From IMG/VR virus record IMGVR_UViG_3300037264_006580, positions 1-26,931 of that record: a stretch of 26,931 nucleotides of DNA; one strand, given 5' to 3'. This stretch comes from a virus. Numbering within the stretch: the stretch's first letter is position 1; every line of letters begins with the position of its first letter. Below the pieces are notes generated by a model. That model did no database searches. It was not told the origin of the DNA and worked only from the letters and a program-made list of their open reading frames with translations. Below are positions 1-10,531 of this stretch, piece after piece. The position numbers and the translations under genes were made by a program.

Positions 1-2
1 AG

Positions 3-3000
3 CTTTTAACTAACAAAGAAAGAGACTTAGGAGCTGCCTATTCCGTCATCGACGAAATTGCCACAGGGCAAAAACAGGCCCCGACAAACGCATATCCCAA
101 TCTGGTTGAGGCATCTCAAGGGGCCAATAAACCCTTGCTTGAGCAATCCATGTTTGTTGCATCAAAAAGAGAATCGGATAGATGGGCTTCTGTACTAGAT
201 TTATCTAAAAAATCCAATTTGCCGCCTGAAATCATTGACAGAAATTTCGACACTATAAACAAGACGCTAAATACTGAATTAGATTACGCATCTATACTAA
301 AAGACCATCCCGGCCTATCAAAATGGCTTCAAAATCCAGACAACGCAACAATCGCAAAGGATGAACTTGATCCTTTAAAGGCGATTGATAGGCACGCAAA
401 TGGCATTATTCTCAGGCAACAAGACTCTCAATCAGATGTTTCCAAGGCCTTTCAAACTGGTTGGACGAATTTAAAGACATCTGCCATCCATCTTGCAACT
501 ACTTACGGCCTCATCTCCCCTGAACAATCCGCAGATATCATTGCGGAGCAAAATAAAGTTATCCAGTCCATTATGGAAAGACGCCCGGATTATGTAAAAG
601 AATATGAAAAGGCTTTAGAGGCAGAAGGGCAAGACGTTGTGAATGCCGGACGTCGATTCGGAGAAAGTTTTTCGGAGATACGGGACGGGCATATTAAACA
701 AGCGATTGAAGACTTCACGGTAGGCGGGCTATCTACGGTTGGTGAACTCTTAGATATGGTTAAAGCGGGAACCATTGATAGACCAAGAGGGCTCGCCTAT
801 TCAACCATTCAAACCCTTGCCTATGGAATCCCGGCCCTTGCGACAGGTGCAGTAGGAGCATTGCTTGCGCCTGCTGTTCTGCCCGGCGCAATTGGGGCTG
901 GTGCTGCCGCAGGGATTGGGTTTGCAGCCGGTGGATTTGTTGGCCAAGTGCCGACTGAGATAGGGGCATGGATTAGTCAACGTTTACAAGAAAAAGGGTT
1001 TGATCTAACTAACCCTGACGATATTAAGAAAGCTTATTCAGACCCAAACTTAATGGCCACAGTCCGGGCAGAGGCCGAACGAAAAGGAATTACAACTGCT
1101 TCGGTAGATGCCTTAGCGAATGCCTTCGCGGGCAGATTACTTGCAAAGCCAGGAACCTCCATTTTATCTAAAATAGGACGAGGCGTCGCAGAGGTTGGGA
1201 TTCAGGCCACCGGAGAATCAACGAGTGAGCTTGCAGGACAGGTCGCAGCTAAAAAGGGATTTAAGGGTGTTGATATAGGGGAGGTTATCCAAGAAGGAAT
1301 CGGAAGCCTTGGCTTTAGTTTCGCTGAAATAGGGATAGGAACGCTTTCAAGAACCAGAAGCCTGTTTTCCTCCGACCCTATTATTTCGGTAGTTGAGGTA
1401 TCAAAGAAAACCGATGAAGCCATTAAAACACAGCAAAACCTTGAAGCGTTAAGTAACATATCGGAAGCAGTTAAAGAGGTGAAAACAGTTACAAAGGTTC
1501 CTGAAGCGCTAAAATCTTTAATCGACACCATAACCGATGAAACCCCACAGAATATCTATTTTCAAACTAAGGATTGGGACGATTATTGGCAATCTCAAAA
1601 ACTGTCTCCTGCTCAAGCTGCCGCCCAAATTATGGGCGATGACGGGAAATCGTATTATCAATCAAAGGTGGAAGGGACTTCTTTTGAAATCCCGTTATCA
1701 AACTACATAGATAAAGTTGCAACAACCGAGCATTTCAATGGACTTCTTGAGACTACCCGGATACAGCCGGACGGGATGACCCTTAAAGAATCTCAAGACT
1801 TTTTAAAAGAACTGCCCGCCGTAATGAACGAAATTGCATCAGAGGCAACAAAGAAGATAGACACACCCGCCATTCAAGAGGCAAGGGCCATAGGGCAAAA
1901 TATTGCAACTCAATTAGAGTCTGCCGGGTTTGAAAAGACAACGGCAAGAACCTATTCACGTCTCTATGAGTCTACGTTTAGAACACTTGCAGATAGAACC
2001 GGGCTAAGCCCACAGGCGTTATTTGATCGGTTTAAGCTTCAGATTCAAAGACGGGAGACTGTTGAAAAAGGGCCTCTCCCTATTAAAGAATCAGAACTAA
2101 AAAAATCGGTTGAAACGCAAGTTTTGCAAGAGCTTGAGGCAACACCCATATTTGCTTTTAAGAAACGATTAGGAAATAAATCTGTTTTTATATCCCCTGA
2201 AAATTGGAACGATTGGAAGCCAGTGATTGATAAAATAGGCCAAACATATTTTACAAAATCAAAAGAAAAGGGAACTAAACTCCACATTGATACCTTTGCT
2301 CAAGAGTTTGGAGAGCTATTGATTGGGCGTGAATTGTCTGACAAAGAACTTTTTGACCTTCTTGATAGGGCTGAAGTTTTTACGCAAGAAAGAATAAAAG
2401 AAGAAGTGACCAAACGAATTTCAGATGAAGACTCTATCTCCGAATTCTTTCGCAATAAAGACATCCAAAAACTAATTGAAGGAGTTACAGTTGAGCAAAT
2501 AGACGATATACTTAACAATGAACCCCGAATCAAAGAAACGGTTGATTTATTTAATACTATTGAACCAGACTTAAATGTTACACAAGAGGAACTTAAAAAT
2601 GCCCTTAACCGACTTAGAATATCTATTACTCACCCTAGTGAAGCACATTCAAGGCCGCTCCAAGAATTCTTCCAAGGAGAAGTAACTCTATTTCAAAATG
2701 ATAGTAATTTTATCGATGGAAGAAGCTCATCAGGCATTACACTATATCATGGAACATCTAAATCTAATTTTTCAGAAATATCAAAAACAGGAATTTTAAA
2801 CGGCCCCGTTTTTTTAACTCCCAAAAAAGAAGTCGCAGGCGAATATTCAGGTGACGGAGAAGTTATTGAAGTTAATATCCCAGAAAAAGATATTAAGATT
2901 GACCTTGATTTACCAGGAGCGAAATTATTATCAGTAGAAGAAGCAAATGATTATTTAGGAAATCAAGATTGGACTTTAGATACTTACATAGAAAATGGGT

Positions 3001-6000
3001 ATTCAGTCGGCACAGAAAAATCAATATATCTAAATCAAAATAAAACCCAACTCAACCAAGGAGAAGTAACCCCTAAAGGCGCATTCCGATTCGGAGACTC
3101 TGAATTCAACATCGACATTCTGAAAGGCGCAAACCTTTCAACTTTCCTACACGAAACCGGCCACTTTTACTTCGAAATCCTTGGTCGTCTTGCCCAAGAT
3201 GAAAATGCCCCGCAACAGATCAAGGATGATTACGCTTCCCTTCGTAAATATGTGGATTCCAAAGAATGGGCGACGATCACAAGAGAGCAGCACGAAAAAG
3301 TGGCCGAAGCCTTCGAGGTTTACCTTAGAGAAGGAAAAGCCCCATCCATTAGTCTTCGAAAAGCCTTTGCCAATTTTAGAGCTTGGTTGTTAGGCCTTTA
3401 TCGCAACATCCAAGGTTTTCCTGTCCTAACAAAAGAGGTTAGAGGTGTCTTTGACCGGCTTATTGCAACCGATGAAGAAATCCTGGCAGCCCAGGCAGAG
3501 GGGGAAGTCATTCCCATATTCTTAGATGCCAAAGAAGCGGGGATGACTGATGAACAATTTGAGCTTTACAAACAAGACGTTCAAGAAGTAAGTCTTAAAG
3601 CTCAAGAAGAATTCCAGCAACAGGTACTGAAAGAGCATAACCGGGCTACAAAGAAATGGTGGAAAGACGAAGAAGAAAAAACAAGGGACCAAGTCACAAA
3701 AGAGATAAATGACAAGAAAGAATACATCGCCCTATCGCTCCTTCAAAAAGGAACGATGCCCGATGGAAGCCCTGCCCCTGAAGGCGTAAAAACACCTAAA
3801 CTAGCCAAGCAAGCCTTAGTCGATGTTTACGGGAAAGATATCATCAAAAGCCTGCCTAAAGGCCTGTATTCAAGTGAAGGGGTGGACCAAGACTCCGCAG
3901 CAGAACTTTTCGGATTCACAAGTGGTGATGAACTGGTTAAGGCACTTATCTCCCTTAAAGATAAAAATAAAACAATCGACGGGATCACAAATGCAAGAAT
4001 GATCGTTGAACATGGGGATATGCTCATTGATGGGCGGGCTGCAGAAGTAGCGAGGCTCGCTGTCAATAATGAAGGACGCTCTGCGGTGATGTTAGCGGAA
4101 CTAAGGGCATTAAGAAAAAGGCAAAAAGAAGTCGCGCCTATACTAAAAGGCAAAGAAAAGGAAATTCGAGCTGGGCTAGCACAAATTAAAGAAACCGTTC
4201 CCAGCCTAAACCTTATCAGGCAAGCAGCAGAGACAACGATACGAGAAACGAAGGTACGCAATCTCGCCCCATACAAATATTTTGTTGCCTCAAGGCAGGC
4301 TTCACGCGAGGTTTTATCGGCCTTCGCAAAGGGGGATTATAAAACGGCGGCAGACTTCCAAGAAAAAGCCTTATTCTCAAATGAACTTTATAGGGCTGCC
4401 GTCAAAGCCAAAACCGAATCAGATAAAATTGTCACCTATGCCAACTCATTCCTTAAGCCAAAGACGAGGGAGCGAATCGGGAAAGCAGGGAAAAGCTATC
4501 TTGATCAAATCGATAGCTTCTTAGATCGATTTGATTTTACCCGTGGGTTATCTCTAAGCCGAATTGATAAACGAACCTCATTAGCCGATTGGATTAAGAG
4601 CCAGGAAGATCAAGGGCTCGTGCCTGTAATTCCTCCCAACCTTAGAAATGAAGCTTTCCGGGAGCATTACAAAAACCTTTCATACGAAGACTTGATCGGC
4701 ATTAAAGACTCACTCAAAAACATTGAACATTTTGCCAGCTTAAAAAACAAACTTCTAACCAGCGTCAAAAAAAGGAACCTGGAAGAAACCGTAGATTACG
4801 GTGTTGCGGGAATCATTAAGGAGTCTAAAGGGAAGAAAAAGCAGCAGATAGAAACAAGATTGCCTTCTCAGGAAGCAAAGAGAGTCGTTACCGGATTTTT
4901 GGCGCATAGCCGTAAATTTGATTCTCTAATCCGTGAAATGGATGGGTTTAAAGATAATGGCCCGATGTGGGAAATCTTTTCCTTGCCGCAAAACATAGCC
5001 GCAGATAAAGAGGTTCAGGCTAATATTGAAGCCTCTCAAAAACTAGATAAAATATTTTCAACCTATACAAAAACAGAAAGGTTTAACCTTTACCGAAAAA
5101 AACACTTCCCGGAAATTCAGGACAGCTTAAGCAAGACCGCTCAACTTCTAATCGCGCTTAATTGGGGGAATGTGGGTAACCGGACTAAATTTATGGCAGG
5201 GAGAAAATTGCGTGATGGGAGAAACTGGGATGAGACACAGGTTAAAGCTGTCTTGGACAACCTCACAAAAAAAGACTGGGATTTTGTTGAATCAATATGG
5301 CGTTTACTTGAAAGCTATTGGCCGGAAACAAAAGCGATCAGCGAAAGAGTAAACGGTGTTGCGCCTGAAAAAGTGGAAGCAGCTCCAGTTCAAACAAAAT
5401 TCGGGATAATTGAAGGTAGTTATTTCCCCCTTAAATATGACCGTGAATTATCCAGAAAGGTATTTGAAACAGAGATTATAGCCAACCTGGAAGACTCTCT
5501 GAGAGGAGGCACAATTCGGGCCACAACCAAGCACGGGTACAGAGAAGAACGTGTAGAAGGCGTTGAATTGCCGGTACGATTAGACTTTGGCGTCATATTC
5601 GAGCATTTATCGGAAGTTATTCACGACCAAACCCACTACGAATATCTTTTAGATGCCAATAAACTCTTAAGAAATCAGAGGATGCAAGAAACGATTATCG
5701 AGCATTACGGCCTACAGGTTTATCAGGAGCTAACCAATCTTTTGAAAGACCTTGCTATCGGTAATCGAGGAGCTCAGGAATCTTTTGAAAAATTCACAAA
5801 CTATCTCAGGAATGGCCTCACAATATCCATTCTTGCGTTTAGAGCGACTACAGCCTTAATCCAACCAACTGGATTAACAAACTCTATTTCTAGAGTTGGC
5901 CCTAAATGGGTAGCAAAAGGCGTTGAAAAATGGCTTGGGGATACCGCTAAGCTGGAACTCGTAACCAAGATGATTTACGAGAAATCAATCTTTATGAGAA

Positions 6001-6848
6001 ACAGGTGGGCTGCACTTAATCGTGAGATAGCCGATATAAGAAACAAGGCAAAGGCCAGGGGAATTATTTTAGGCCCTATTGAAGACTCGTACTTTTACTT
6101 TATTCAAAAAATGCAGCTAGTTGCCGATATCCCTACTTGGCTAGGCGCGTATGAAAAAGCAATGGCAACTTTGCCAAATGATTTTACAGCCCAAGAGAGA
6201 GAGGCTCGGGCCGTACATTTAGCAGACCAAGCGGTAGCAGACGCCCAGGGCGGAGGGAGGTTGAAAGACCTCGCGGGAATTCAAAGAGGAAGCGCTTATA
6301 AAAAACTCTTTATAAACTTCTTCTCATTTTTCAGTTCAACTTACCAGCTAATTGTCGAGGCTGTTAAAAAACGGAAGTTAAGAATCTCGAATTTCTTAAG
6401 TCTACAGACGCCCCTTGAAATCGGGCGATTAGCTGCTGATATGGCGCTACTTGTCTCAATCCCTTCAATGATGGGCACGGCACTTTCAACGGCCATTGCG
6501 GGCGGGGATGATGAAGATGAATTTATTAAAAGGGCCGCCGAAGATCAGGTGTTCTATCTGATGGGGATGATGGTCGGGCTTCGTGAGATCGGAAGCGCAA
6601 TTCAAGGCTATAGAGGGTATGAAGGCCCCGCAGGAACGCGCTTTTATAGTGAAGCTGGACGACTGGCAAAACAAGTAATGCAAGGAGAAGTGGACGAGGC
6701 TTTACTTCGTTCGCTTAATAAAACTGGCGGTATCTTGTTCCATTACCCAGCCTCACAGTTAGACGCCACTTTGCGCGGCTTTCTTGCCTACAACGAGGGA
6801 AAAACTGATAATCCGGCAGCTATCTTATTCGGGCCACCAAGAAAATAA
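3..6848 (+). CDS. Large polyvalent virion protein, 5' end outside window
   Basis: The frame is open from the first bases of the window to the stop, so the gene begins upstream; a TTG at 135 is only the first start-like codon inside. Numbering from that TTG: a Gly/Ala-rich hydrophobic stretch at about 230-290; an ADP-ribosyltransferase-like segment at about 865-970 (YHGTS, then a conserved Y/E-containing region); a zincin-like metallopeptidase segment with HETGH at 1006-1010 followed by an AEAFEVYL helix that may give the third ligand; long charged helical stretches; and a second hydrophobic part at about 2100-2160. This mix is typical of 'large polyvalent proteins' packaged in phage particles and delivered with DNA. 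Its place directly before the tail fibre and lysis genes matches the large internal virion protein of T7-like phages (inferred). The ART and zincin calls rest on motifs seen by eye; the general class is fairly sure. Confidence 0.75.
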   Translation, partial: LLTNKERDLGAAYSVIDEIATGQKQAPTNAYPNLVEASQGANKPLLEQSMFVASKRESDRWASVLDLSKKSNLPPEIIDRNFDTINKTLNTELDYASILKDHPGLSKWLQNPDNATIAKDELDPLKAIDRHANGIILRQQDSQSDVSKAFQTGWTNLKTSAIHLATTYGLISPEQSADIIAEQNKVIQSIMERRPDYVKEYEKALEAEGQDVVNAGRRFGESFSEIRDGHIKQAIEDFTVGGLSTVGELLDMVKAGTIDRPRGLAYSTIQTLAYGIPALATGAVGALLAPAVLPGAIGAGAAAGIGFAAGGFVGQVPTEIGAWISQRLQEKGFDLTNPDDIKKAYSDPNLMATVRAEAERKGITTASVDALANAFAGRLLAKPGTSILSKIGRGVAEVGIQATGESTSELAGQVAAKKGFKGVDIGEVIQEGIGSLGFSFAEIGIGTLSRTRSLFSSDPIISVVEVSKKTDEAIKTQQNLEALSNISEAVKEVKTVTKVPEALKSLIDTITDETPQNIYFQTKDWDDYWQSQKLSPAQAAAQIMGDDGKSYYQSKVEGTSFEIPLSNYIDKVATTEHFNGLLETTRIQPDGMTLKESQDFLKELPAVMNEIASEATKKIDTPAIQEARAIGQNIATQLESAGFEKTTARTYSRLYESTFRTLADRTGLSPQALFDRFKLQIQRRETVEKGPLPIKESELKKSVETQVLQELEATPIFAFKKRLGNKSVFISPENWNDWKPVIDKIGQTYFTKSKEKGTKLHIDTFAQEFGELLIGRELSDKELFDLLDRAEVFTQERIKEEVTKRISDEDSISEFFRNKDIQKLIEGVTVEQIDDILNNEPRIKETVDLFNTIEPDLNVTQEELKNALNRLRISITHPSEAHSRPLQEFFQGEVTLFQNDSNFIDGRSSSGITLYHGTSKSNFSEISKTGILNGPVFLTPKKEVAGEYSGDGEVIEVNIPEKDIKIDLDLPGAKLLSVEEANDYLGNQDWTLDTYIENGYSVGTEKSIYLNQNKTQLNQGEVTPKGAFRFGDSEFNIDILKGANLSTFLHETGHFYFEILGRLAQDENAPQQIKDDYASLRKYVDSKEWATITREQHEKVAEAFEVYLREGKAPSISLRKAFANFRAWLLGLYRNIQGFPVLTKEVRGVFDRLIATDEEILAAQAEGEVIPIFLDAKEAGMTDEQFELYKQDVQEVSLKAQEEFQQQVLKEHNRATKKWWKDEEEKTRDQVTKEINDKKEYIALSLLQKGTMPDGSPAPEGVKTPKLAKQALVDVYGKDIIKSLPKGLYSSEGVDQDSAAELFGFTSGDELVKALISLKDKNKTIDGITNARMIVEHGDMLIDGRAAEVARLAVNNEGRSAVMLAELRALRKRQKEVAPILKGKEKEIRAGLAQIKETVPSLNLIRQAAETTIRETKVRNLAPYKYFVASRQASREVLSAFAKGDYKTAADFQEKALFSNELYRAAVKAKTESDKIVTYANSFLKPKTRERIGKAGKSYLDQIDSFLDRFDFTRGLSLSRIDKRTSLADWIKSQEDQGLVPVIPPNLRNEAFREHYKNLSYEDLIGIKDSLKNIEHFASLKNKLLTSVKKRNLEETVDYGVAGIIKESKGKKKQQIETRLPSQEAKRVVTGFLAHSRKFDSLIREMDGFKDNGPMWEIFSLPQNIAADKEVQANIEASQKLDKIFSTYTKTERFNLYRKKHFPEIQDSLSKTAQLLIALNWGNVGNRTKFMAGRKLRDGRNWDETQVKAVLDNLTKKDWDFVESIWRLLESYWPETKAISERVNGVAPEKVEAAPVQTKFGIIEGSYFPLKYDRELSRKVFETEIIANLEDSLRGGTIRATTKHGYREERVEGVELPVRLDFGVIFEHLSEVIHDQTHYEYLLDANKLLRNQRMQETIIEHYGLQVYQELTNLLKDLAIGNRGAQESFEKFTNYLRNGLTISILAFRATTALIQPTGLTNSISRVGPKWVAKGVEKWLGDTAKLELVTKMIYEKSIFMRNRWAALNREIADIRNKAKARGIILGPIEDSYFYFIQKMQLVADIPTWLGAYEKAMATLPNDFTAQEREARAVHLADQAVADAQGGGRLKDLAGIQRGSAYKKLFINFFSFFSSTYQLIVEAVKKRKLRISNFLSLQTPLEIGRLAADMALLVSIPSMMGTALSTAIAGGDDEDEFIKRAAEDQVFYLMGMMVGLREIGSAIQGYRGYEGPAGTRFYSEAGRLAKQVMQGEVDEALLRSLNKTGGILFHYPASQLDATLRGFLAYNEGKTDNPAAILFGPPRK

Positions 6849-6863
6849 GGAAAGGAGTAAATC

Positions 6864-9242
6864 ATGACAATCACATCATTAGTTAATCGGGTTCAATATA
6901 TTGGGACTGGAACCTTAAATTTTTATGAGTATACCTATCGAATTTTTAATGAGGCAGACTTAGAGGTTACAGTAGTTGATAATGCCGTTCTTCCCGTTGT
7001 CCCAATAGAAACACCCCTTATTCTAAACGTTGATTATTCCGTTTCAGGAGCTGGTAGTTTATCGGGGGGAATTATCAGCTTAATTAACAATGGGCAACCT
7101 TGGCTTATCGTTGGGAAGCTCAAGCTGAACTACGGCATCATCATCCGAAGAGTACGCGTTTTAAAGCAAGAAACTGAGGTTCGCAATCAAGGTGAGTTTT
7201 TCCCTGAAATACACGAAGATACTTTTGATATCTTAACGACGCTAGATCAACAACAACAAAATGAAATTGATCGATCACTAAAGCTCCCTGAATCTGTTAC
7301 GCCTGCATCATTTAATACGACACTCCCAACAAACATCAATCAGGCCAGTATCTCAATTGTGACGAATGCCACAGGTGACGGGTTAGCCGCAGGCCCGACC
7401 GTAAATCAAATTAGCAACGCCCAAACTCACGCCACTAACGCCGCAACTTCCGCTACCAACGCCGCAACTTCTGCTACTAACGCCGCAACATCCGCCACTA
7501 ATGCGGCGGATTCGGCTACCGAAGCTCAACAAGTAGTTGATGGGATGATCTGGAATGATGTTGTTTTTAAAAGTTTCGCGAACTCCCCTATCACAATAAC
7601 CGACTTAGATAGAGGGAAAGTGTTTGCAATTGATTGCACTGGCGGAAACGTGATAGTTAATCTTCCTTTGATCTCATCCCTACTATTCGACCCATGGGCA
7701 GTTGGGGTTAAAAAAATTGATTCGAGCTTTAACACGATCACGGTAAATAGGGCGGGCTCTGATTTAATTGATAATGCAGTGACTAAAATAATTGATATTC
7801 CAGGGGCTGGCATGACGCTTGTCCCAGACATAGACCCATCGCCCGACATGTGGACAAGTTTAACTTTTGGGGCCATCACCGGAAATAATATCGTGAATAT
7901 TTTTAATGGCGATGGTATAACGACAGCTTTTACGCTAACGGCAGCCCCTGGAACTCAAAACAATGTAAACGTACACATTCTTAGCCTTTACATACAAAGA
8001 AGCGAATACTCCGTTATCGGGACAACATTAACCTTCAATTCCCCACCAGCTGTCGGGGTTGGAAATATTGACGTCGTCATAAGCTCCCTCATTTCTGCCG
8101 CCAGTGTAGGGATAACACAAGTAACGGAGCTAATCGTTCAGCCAATAGCGGGTAATTCGCTCATAAAATTTAAAGACCCCTCAACGGCAACACGTTGGAT
8201 AATGGGAAACGATGAAGCCGATTTGGATAAATTTAAGTTGTGTAATGGCTCCACATTTGGCTCAAATCTGCATTTTATTTCATACCCCGGCGCAACAGAG
8301 TTGAGGCCAGGGAATAATATCTATAAACTTGTTTTTGATTCAGATGGGCAGATTAAATTTACTGGTGCAATTGGAAATAACCCTGTTTTTACCATAGGGG
8401 GGCCGTTGGGCGGGACTTCTCCTTTAAATGTTCTTCAGCATCAATTTCTTACTGCTGCATATACCCCTATTTTCAACTCGATATCAGCAACAGGTAATTT
8501 TAGAAACGACAACTTCAACGTGAGTTCTCCCGGGCAATATTGTGCCGTTCAGTTAGCAGCTATGAATATAACCGGTCACCAAAACCCGGTTAGCATTGTG
8601 GCTCTTGGCGTAGACGGTGTTCCAGATCAAGCCATCATGACGCTCATGACAAGAAACGGGGTTAATGATGTCGAGAGACTACGCCTAGACGCAAAAGGAA
8701 ACGTCGTTCTAAATATCGCCGCCTTAGCCACAAACGCAACTGATGGGTTTTTATATATCCCAACAAGCGTAGGCTCTCCAACGGGAATCCCAACAACCTA
8801 TACAGGCCGATCCCCTATTGAATACGACACGCTAAATGATCGTTTGTACGGGTATAACGGCTCCTGGCGTTACGCGCCAACCACTACCGGATGGAATACT
8901 TGGGCTCCTGTCTATTCCGCATCAGGAACGATGACCTTTACATCGGTAACAACCACCTTTGCGAGATACATGATCGTCGATAAAACGCTGTCTTTTGAAA
9001 TAAAGGCAAACGGAATAGTTGGAGGATCCAATAGCGATGAGCTTAGATTTACGTTGCCAAATGATATGGCAAATGGGGATGGGACTTGCTACGGATTTAC
9101 AGACGATTTAGGCTCTTTAAAAGACGGGGCGTTCGGAATCAGGTCAGGGGCGGCACAGATTGGCGTAAAACGAAGTCAAGGGGGAAATTATAATGGCGGC
9201 ACTTGGGGATTCGTTGTATCAGGGAGTTTTGAGATTGCCTAA
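6864..9242 (+). CDS. Tail fibre / receptor-binding protein, T7-type N-terminus
   Basis: Product is 792 residues, with a GGAAAGGAG-type ribosome site just before the ATG and 15 bases after the previous stop. Residues 1-145 resemble the particle-attachment domain of T7-like tail fibres: the 'YxYRIFNEADLEV...VDYSVSGAGS...GGIISL...IIRRVRVLKQETEVRNQG.FFPE.HEDTFD.L' pattern, ending in DRSLKLPES. Residues about 190-220 are four near-identical ATNAATS heptads, expected to form a trimeric coiled coil. The rest is glycine-, serine- and threonine-rich beta-type sequence with no recognised enzyme motif, and the C-terminal 120 residues look like a compact beta-sandwich tip (inferred). The role is host recognition at the virion surface. 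I see no C-terminal chaperone domain. Confidence 0.85.
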   Translation: MTITSLVNRVQYIGTGTLNFYEYTYRIFNEADLEVTVVDNAVLPVVPIETPLILNVDYSVSGAGSLSGGIISLINNGQPWLIVGKLKLNYGIIIRRVRVLKQETEVRNQGEFFPEIHEDTFDILTTLDQQQQNEIDRSLKLPESVTPASFNTTLPTNINQASISIVTNATGDGLAAGPTVNQISNAQTHATNAATSATNAATSATNAATSATNAADSATEAQQVVDGMIWNDVVFKSFANSPITITDLDRGKVFAIDCTGGNVIVNLPLISSLLFDPWAVGVKKIDSSFNTITVNRAGSDLIDNAVTKIIDIPGAGMTLVPDIDPSPDMWTSLTFGAITGNNIVNIFNGDGITTAFTLTAAPGTQNNVNVHILSLYIQRSEYSVIGTTLTFNSPPAVGVGNIDVVISSLISAASVGITQVTELIVQPIAGNSLIKFKDPSTATRWIMGNDEADLDKFKLCNGSTFGSNLHFISYPGATELRPGNNIYKLVFDSDGQIKFTGAIGNNPVFTIGGPLGGTSPLNVLQHQFLTAAYTPIFNSISATGNFRNDNFNVSSPGQYCAVQLAAMNITGHQNPVSIVALGVDGVPDQAIMTLMTRNGVNDVERLRLDAKGNVVLNIAALATNATDGFLYIPTSVGSPTGIPTTYTGRSPIEYDTLNDRLYGYNGSWRYAPTTTGWNTWAPVYSASGTMTFTSVTTTFARYMIVDKTLSFEIKANGIVGGSNSDELRFTLPNDMANGDGTCYGFTDDLGSLKDGAFGIRSGAAQIGVKRSQGGNYNGGTWGFVVSGSFEIA
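7431..7514 (+). repeat. 21-bp tandem repeat (4 units) coding tail-fibre coiled coil
   Basis: Four consecutive 21-bp units start at 7431, 7452, 7473 and 7494, each encoding the heptad ATNAATS or a near variant (last unit ATNAADS). They differ mostly at third codon positions, so protein-level selection has kept the heptad while the DNA drifts. Confidence 0.85.
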
Positions 9243-9365
9243 AACAAAACTTTCACCTACGTCATTTCAATATATGTTGATTCGTCACATGTCTTTTGGT
9301 AAAAAAAAAGGCTTTTTCTCCAATTTATTCTCATTTTTACAAAAAAAAAGAAGGAGTGATTTTGA

Positions 9366-9800
9366 ATGGAAATGAAAAGAGCTGATATTTTAAAGGCGTA
9401 CTTTCAATCGGTCTTAAACAAACCGTATATATGGGGTGGGCAATCATCACTTACAGGGTTTGATTGTTCCGGCTTTGCCCAAGAGGCACTCGCTTGCCTT
9501 GGTTTAGACCCAGAGGGAGACCAAACATCGGGGATGTTACGCTCCGAATTGATTGCAAGGGGATGGGTAAAAGTGTCCACGCCACGGTTTGGAGCGATTC
9601 TCTCCTTTGGCTCTCTCTCAGAAATTAAACACACAGGAATAGCGGTTAATGAAACAATTATGATCGAAGCAGGCGGCGGAGGGTCAGCTAATATCACACT
9701 GAATGATGCGATCAGGACTAACGCGACGGTTAGGTATCGCCCAATTAAAAGACGTTCAGACCTGATTGACGCGATTTGGCATCCCAGCTTAGCAGAGTAA
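9366..9800 (+). CDS. NlpC/P60-like peptidoglycan hydrolase (endolysin)
   Basis: Product is 144 residues, preceded by AGAAGGAG. The family signature is clear: PYIWGGQSS, then FDCSGF with the catalytic cysteine at about residue 31, an IKHTGIAV segment with the catalytic histidine, and EAGGGG after it. NlpC/P60 enzymes cut peptide bonds in the peptidoglycan stem. There is no signal peptide or membrane segment, so release would depend on a holin; the next two genes encode small membrane proteins that fit a lysis cassette. Position between the tail fibre and the terminase supports endolysin over a virion-bound tail hydrolase, though the latter is possible. Confidence 0.8.
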   Translation: MEMKRADILKAYFQSVLNKPYIWGGQSSLTGFDCSGFAQEALACLGLDPEGDQTSGMLRSELIARGWVKVSTPRFGAILSFGSLSEIKHTGIAVNETIMIEAGGGGSANITLNDAIRTNATVRYRPIKRRSDLIDAIWHPSLAE

Positions 9801-9887
9801 AGAATATAAGTAAGGCGGTGTGAACCGCAGTATTTAAGTAGTATCGGTAGGTTTTGGAGTTACGAATTAATTTAAAAGGAGTTTAAT

Positions 9888-10202
9888 ATGAATATTTTAG
9901 GTATGATAAACAGTCTCTTTGCAAATACTTTATTTTCTCCATCAGCAACCGCAATAAGTGCAATCGGTGGGGTAGTACTGTGGAAAACGCTAAACTGGGC
10001 ATGGGCAAACTTTAGGCCATTAAAAACACCCACAGAATTCGCAAAAAAATGGGCTTACAAAAAAGGGTTAGCATTCGGAATATTTTACGACAGACGGATT
10101 ATGAATCCAGAGCTTAGAAAATCGATAAAAAATGATATCTCTAACTCCAGCAACGAAATACAAGAGGCTTTTGTACGCGGCCTATTGGCTAACGAAAAAT
10201 GA
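9888..10202 (+). CDS. Small membrane protein, possible holin
   Basis: Product is 104 residues with AAAAGGAG before the ATG. One hydrophobic segment lies at about residues 17-38 (FSPSATAISAIGGVVLWKTL), followed by a basic, soluble C-terminal part. The next gene overlaps its stop by ATGA, so the two are translationally coupled. Holin is a guess from size, membrane segment and position between the lysin and the terminase; I see no family motif. In the 87 bases upstream a small GCGGT/ACCGC hairpin (9815-9828) has no T-run. Confidence 0.55.
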   Translation: MNILGMINSLFANTLFSPSATAISAIGGVVLWKTLNWAWANFRPLKTPTEFAKKWAYKKGLAFGIFYDRRIMNPELRKSIKNDISNSSNEIQEAFVRGLLANEK

Positions 10203-10522
10203 ACTTGCTTGATATAGGGAAATACTCCCAGGCCTTACTTACCCTGTTTTTGCTAATAGGCGCAATAAATACCACGTTTTGGTGTGTGTTCTGGCTGGTA
10301 TTTGATAATCGAGTAAAGGTGAAACTCTCAAGCGCATTTATCAGTAGAGAGTCGTACGAAGGGGAAACAAAGCTTCTCAAGCAAAAAATGGAGTACGACT
10401 ACCAGATGATATCTGAAAAACTTGCTTCGTGCATTTCGGCTATAGAGTCACTACGCTCTGAATTCAGAGAATTCACCGGAGAGATACAAAAACGAATAGA
10501 TCATGTTGTTGAGAAAACTTAG
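10199..10522 (+). CDS. Membrane-anchored coiled-coil protein, Rz/i-spanin-like topology
   Basis: Product is 107 residues and starts in the ATGA overlap with the upstream gene. A strongly hydrophobic segment (about 11-34, LLTLFLLIGAINTTFWCVFW) is followed by a charged, heptad-like helix (about 50-105). An N-terminal anchor with a coiled-coil tail is the topology of inner-membrane spanins (Rz type), and T7-like phages put such a gene just before TerL. No nested Rz1 lipoprotein frame was recognised. A phage-tail or holin-accessory role remains possible. Confidence 0.55.
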   Translation: MNLLDIGKYSQALLTLFLLIGAINTTFWCVFWLVFDNRVKVKLSSAFISRESYEGETKLLKQKMEYDYQMISEKLASCISAIESLRSEFREFTGEIQKRIDHVVEKT

Positions 10523-10531
10523 GAGGTAGCC

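Noticed and set aside
9193-9375. 60-codon ORF across the tail-fibre end
   Set aside because: Out of frame with the fibre, without a ribosome site, and runs through A-rich non-coding sequence.
9815-9828. GCGGT/ACCGC hairpin as a terminator
   Set aside because: Only 5 bp and no T-run after it; the lysis genes are probably read through.
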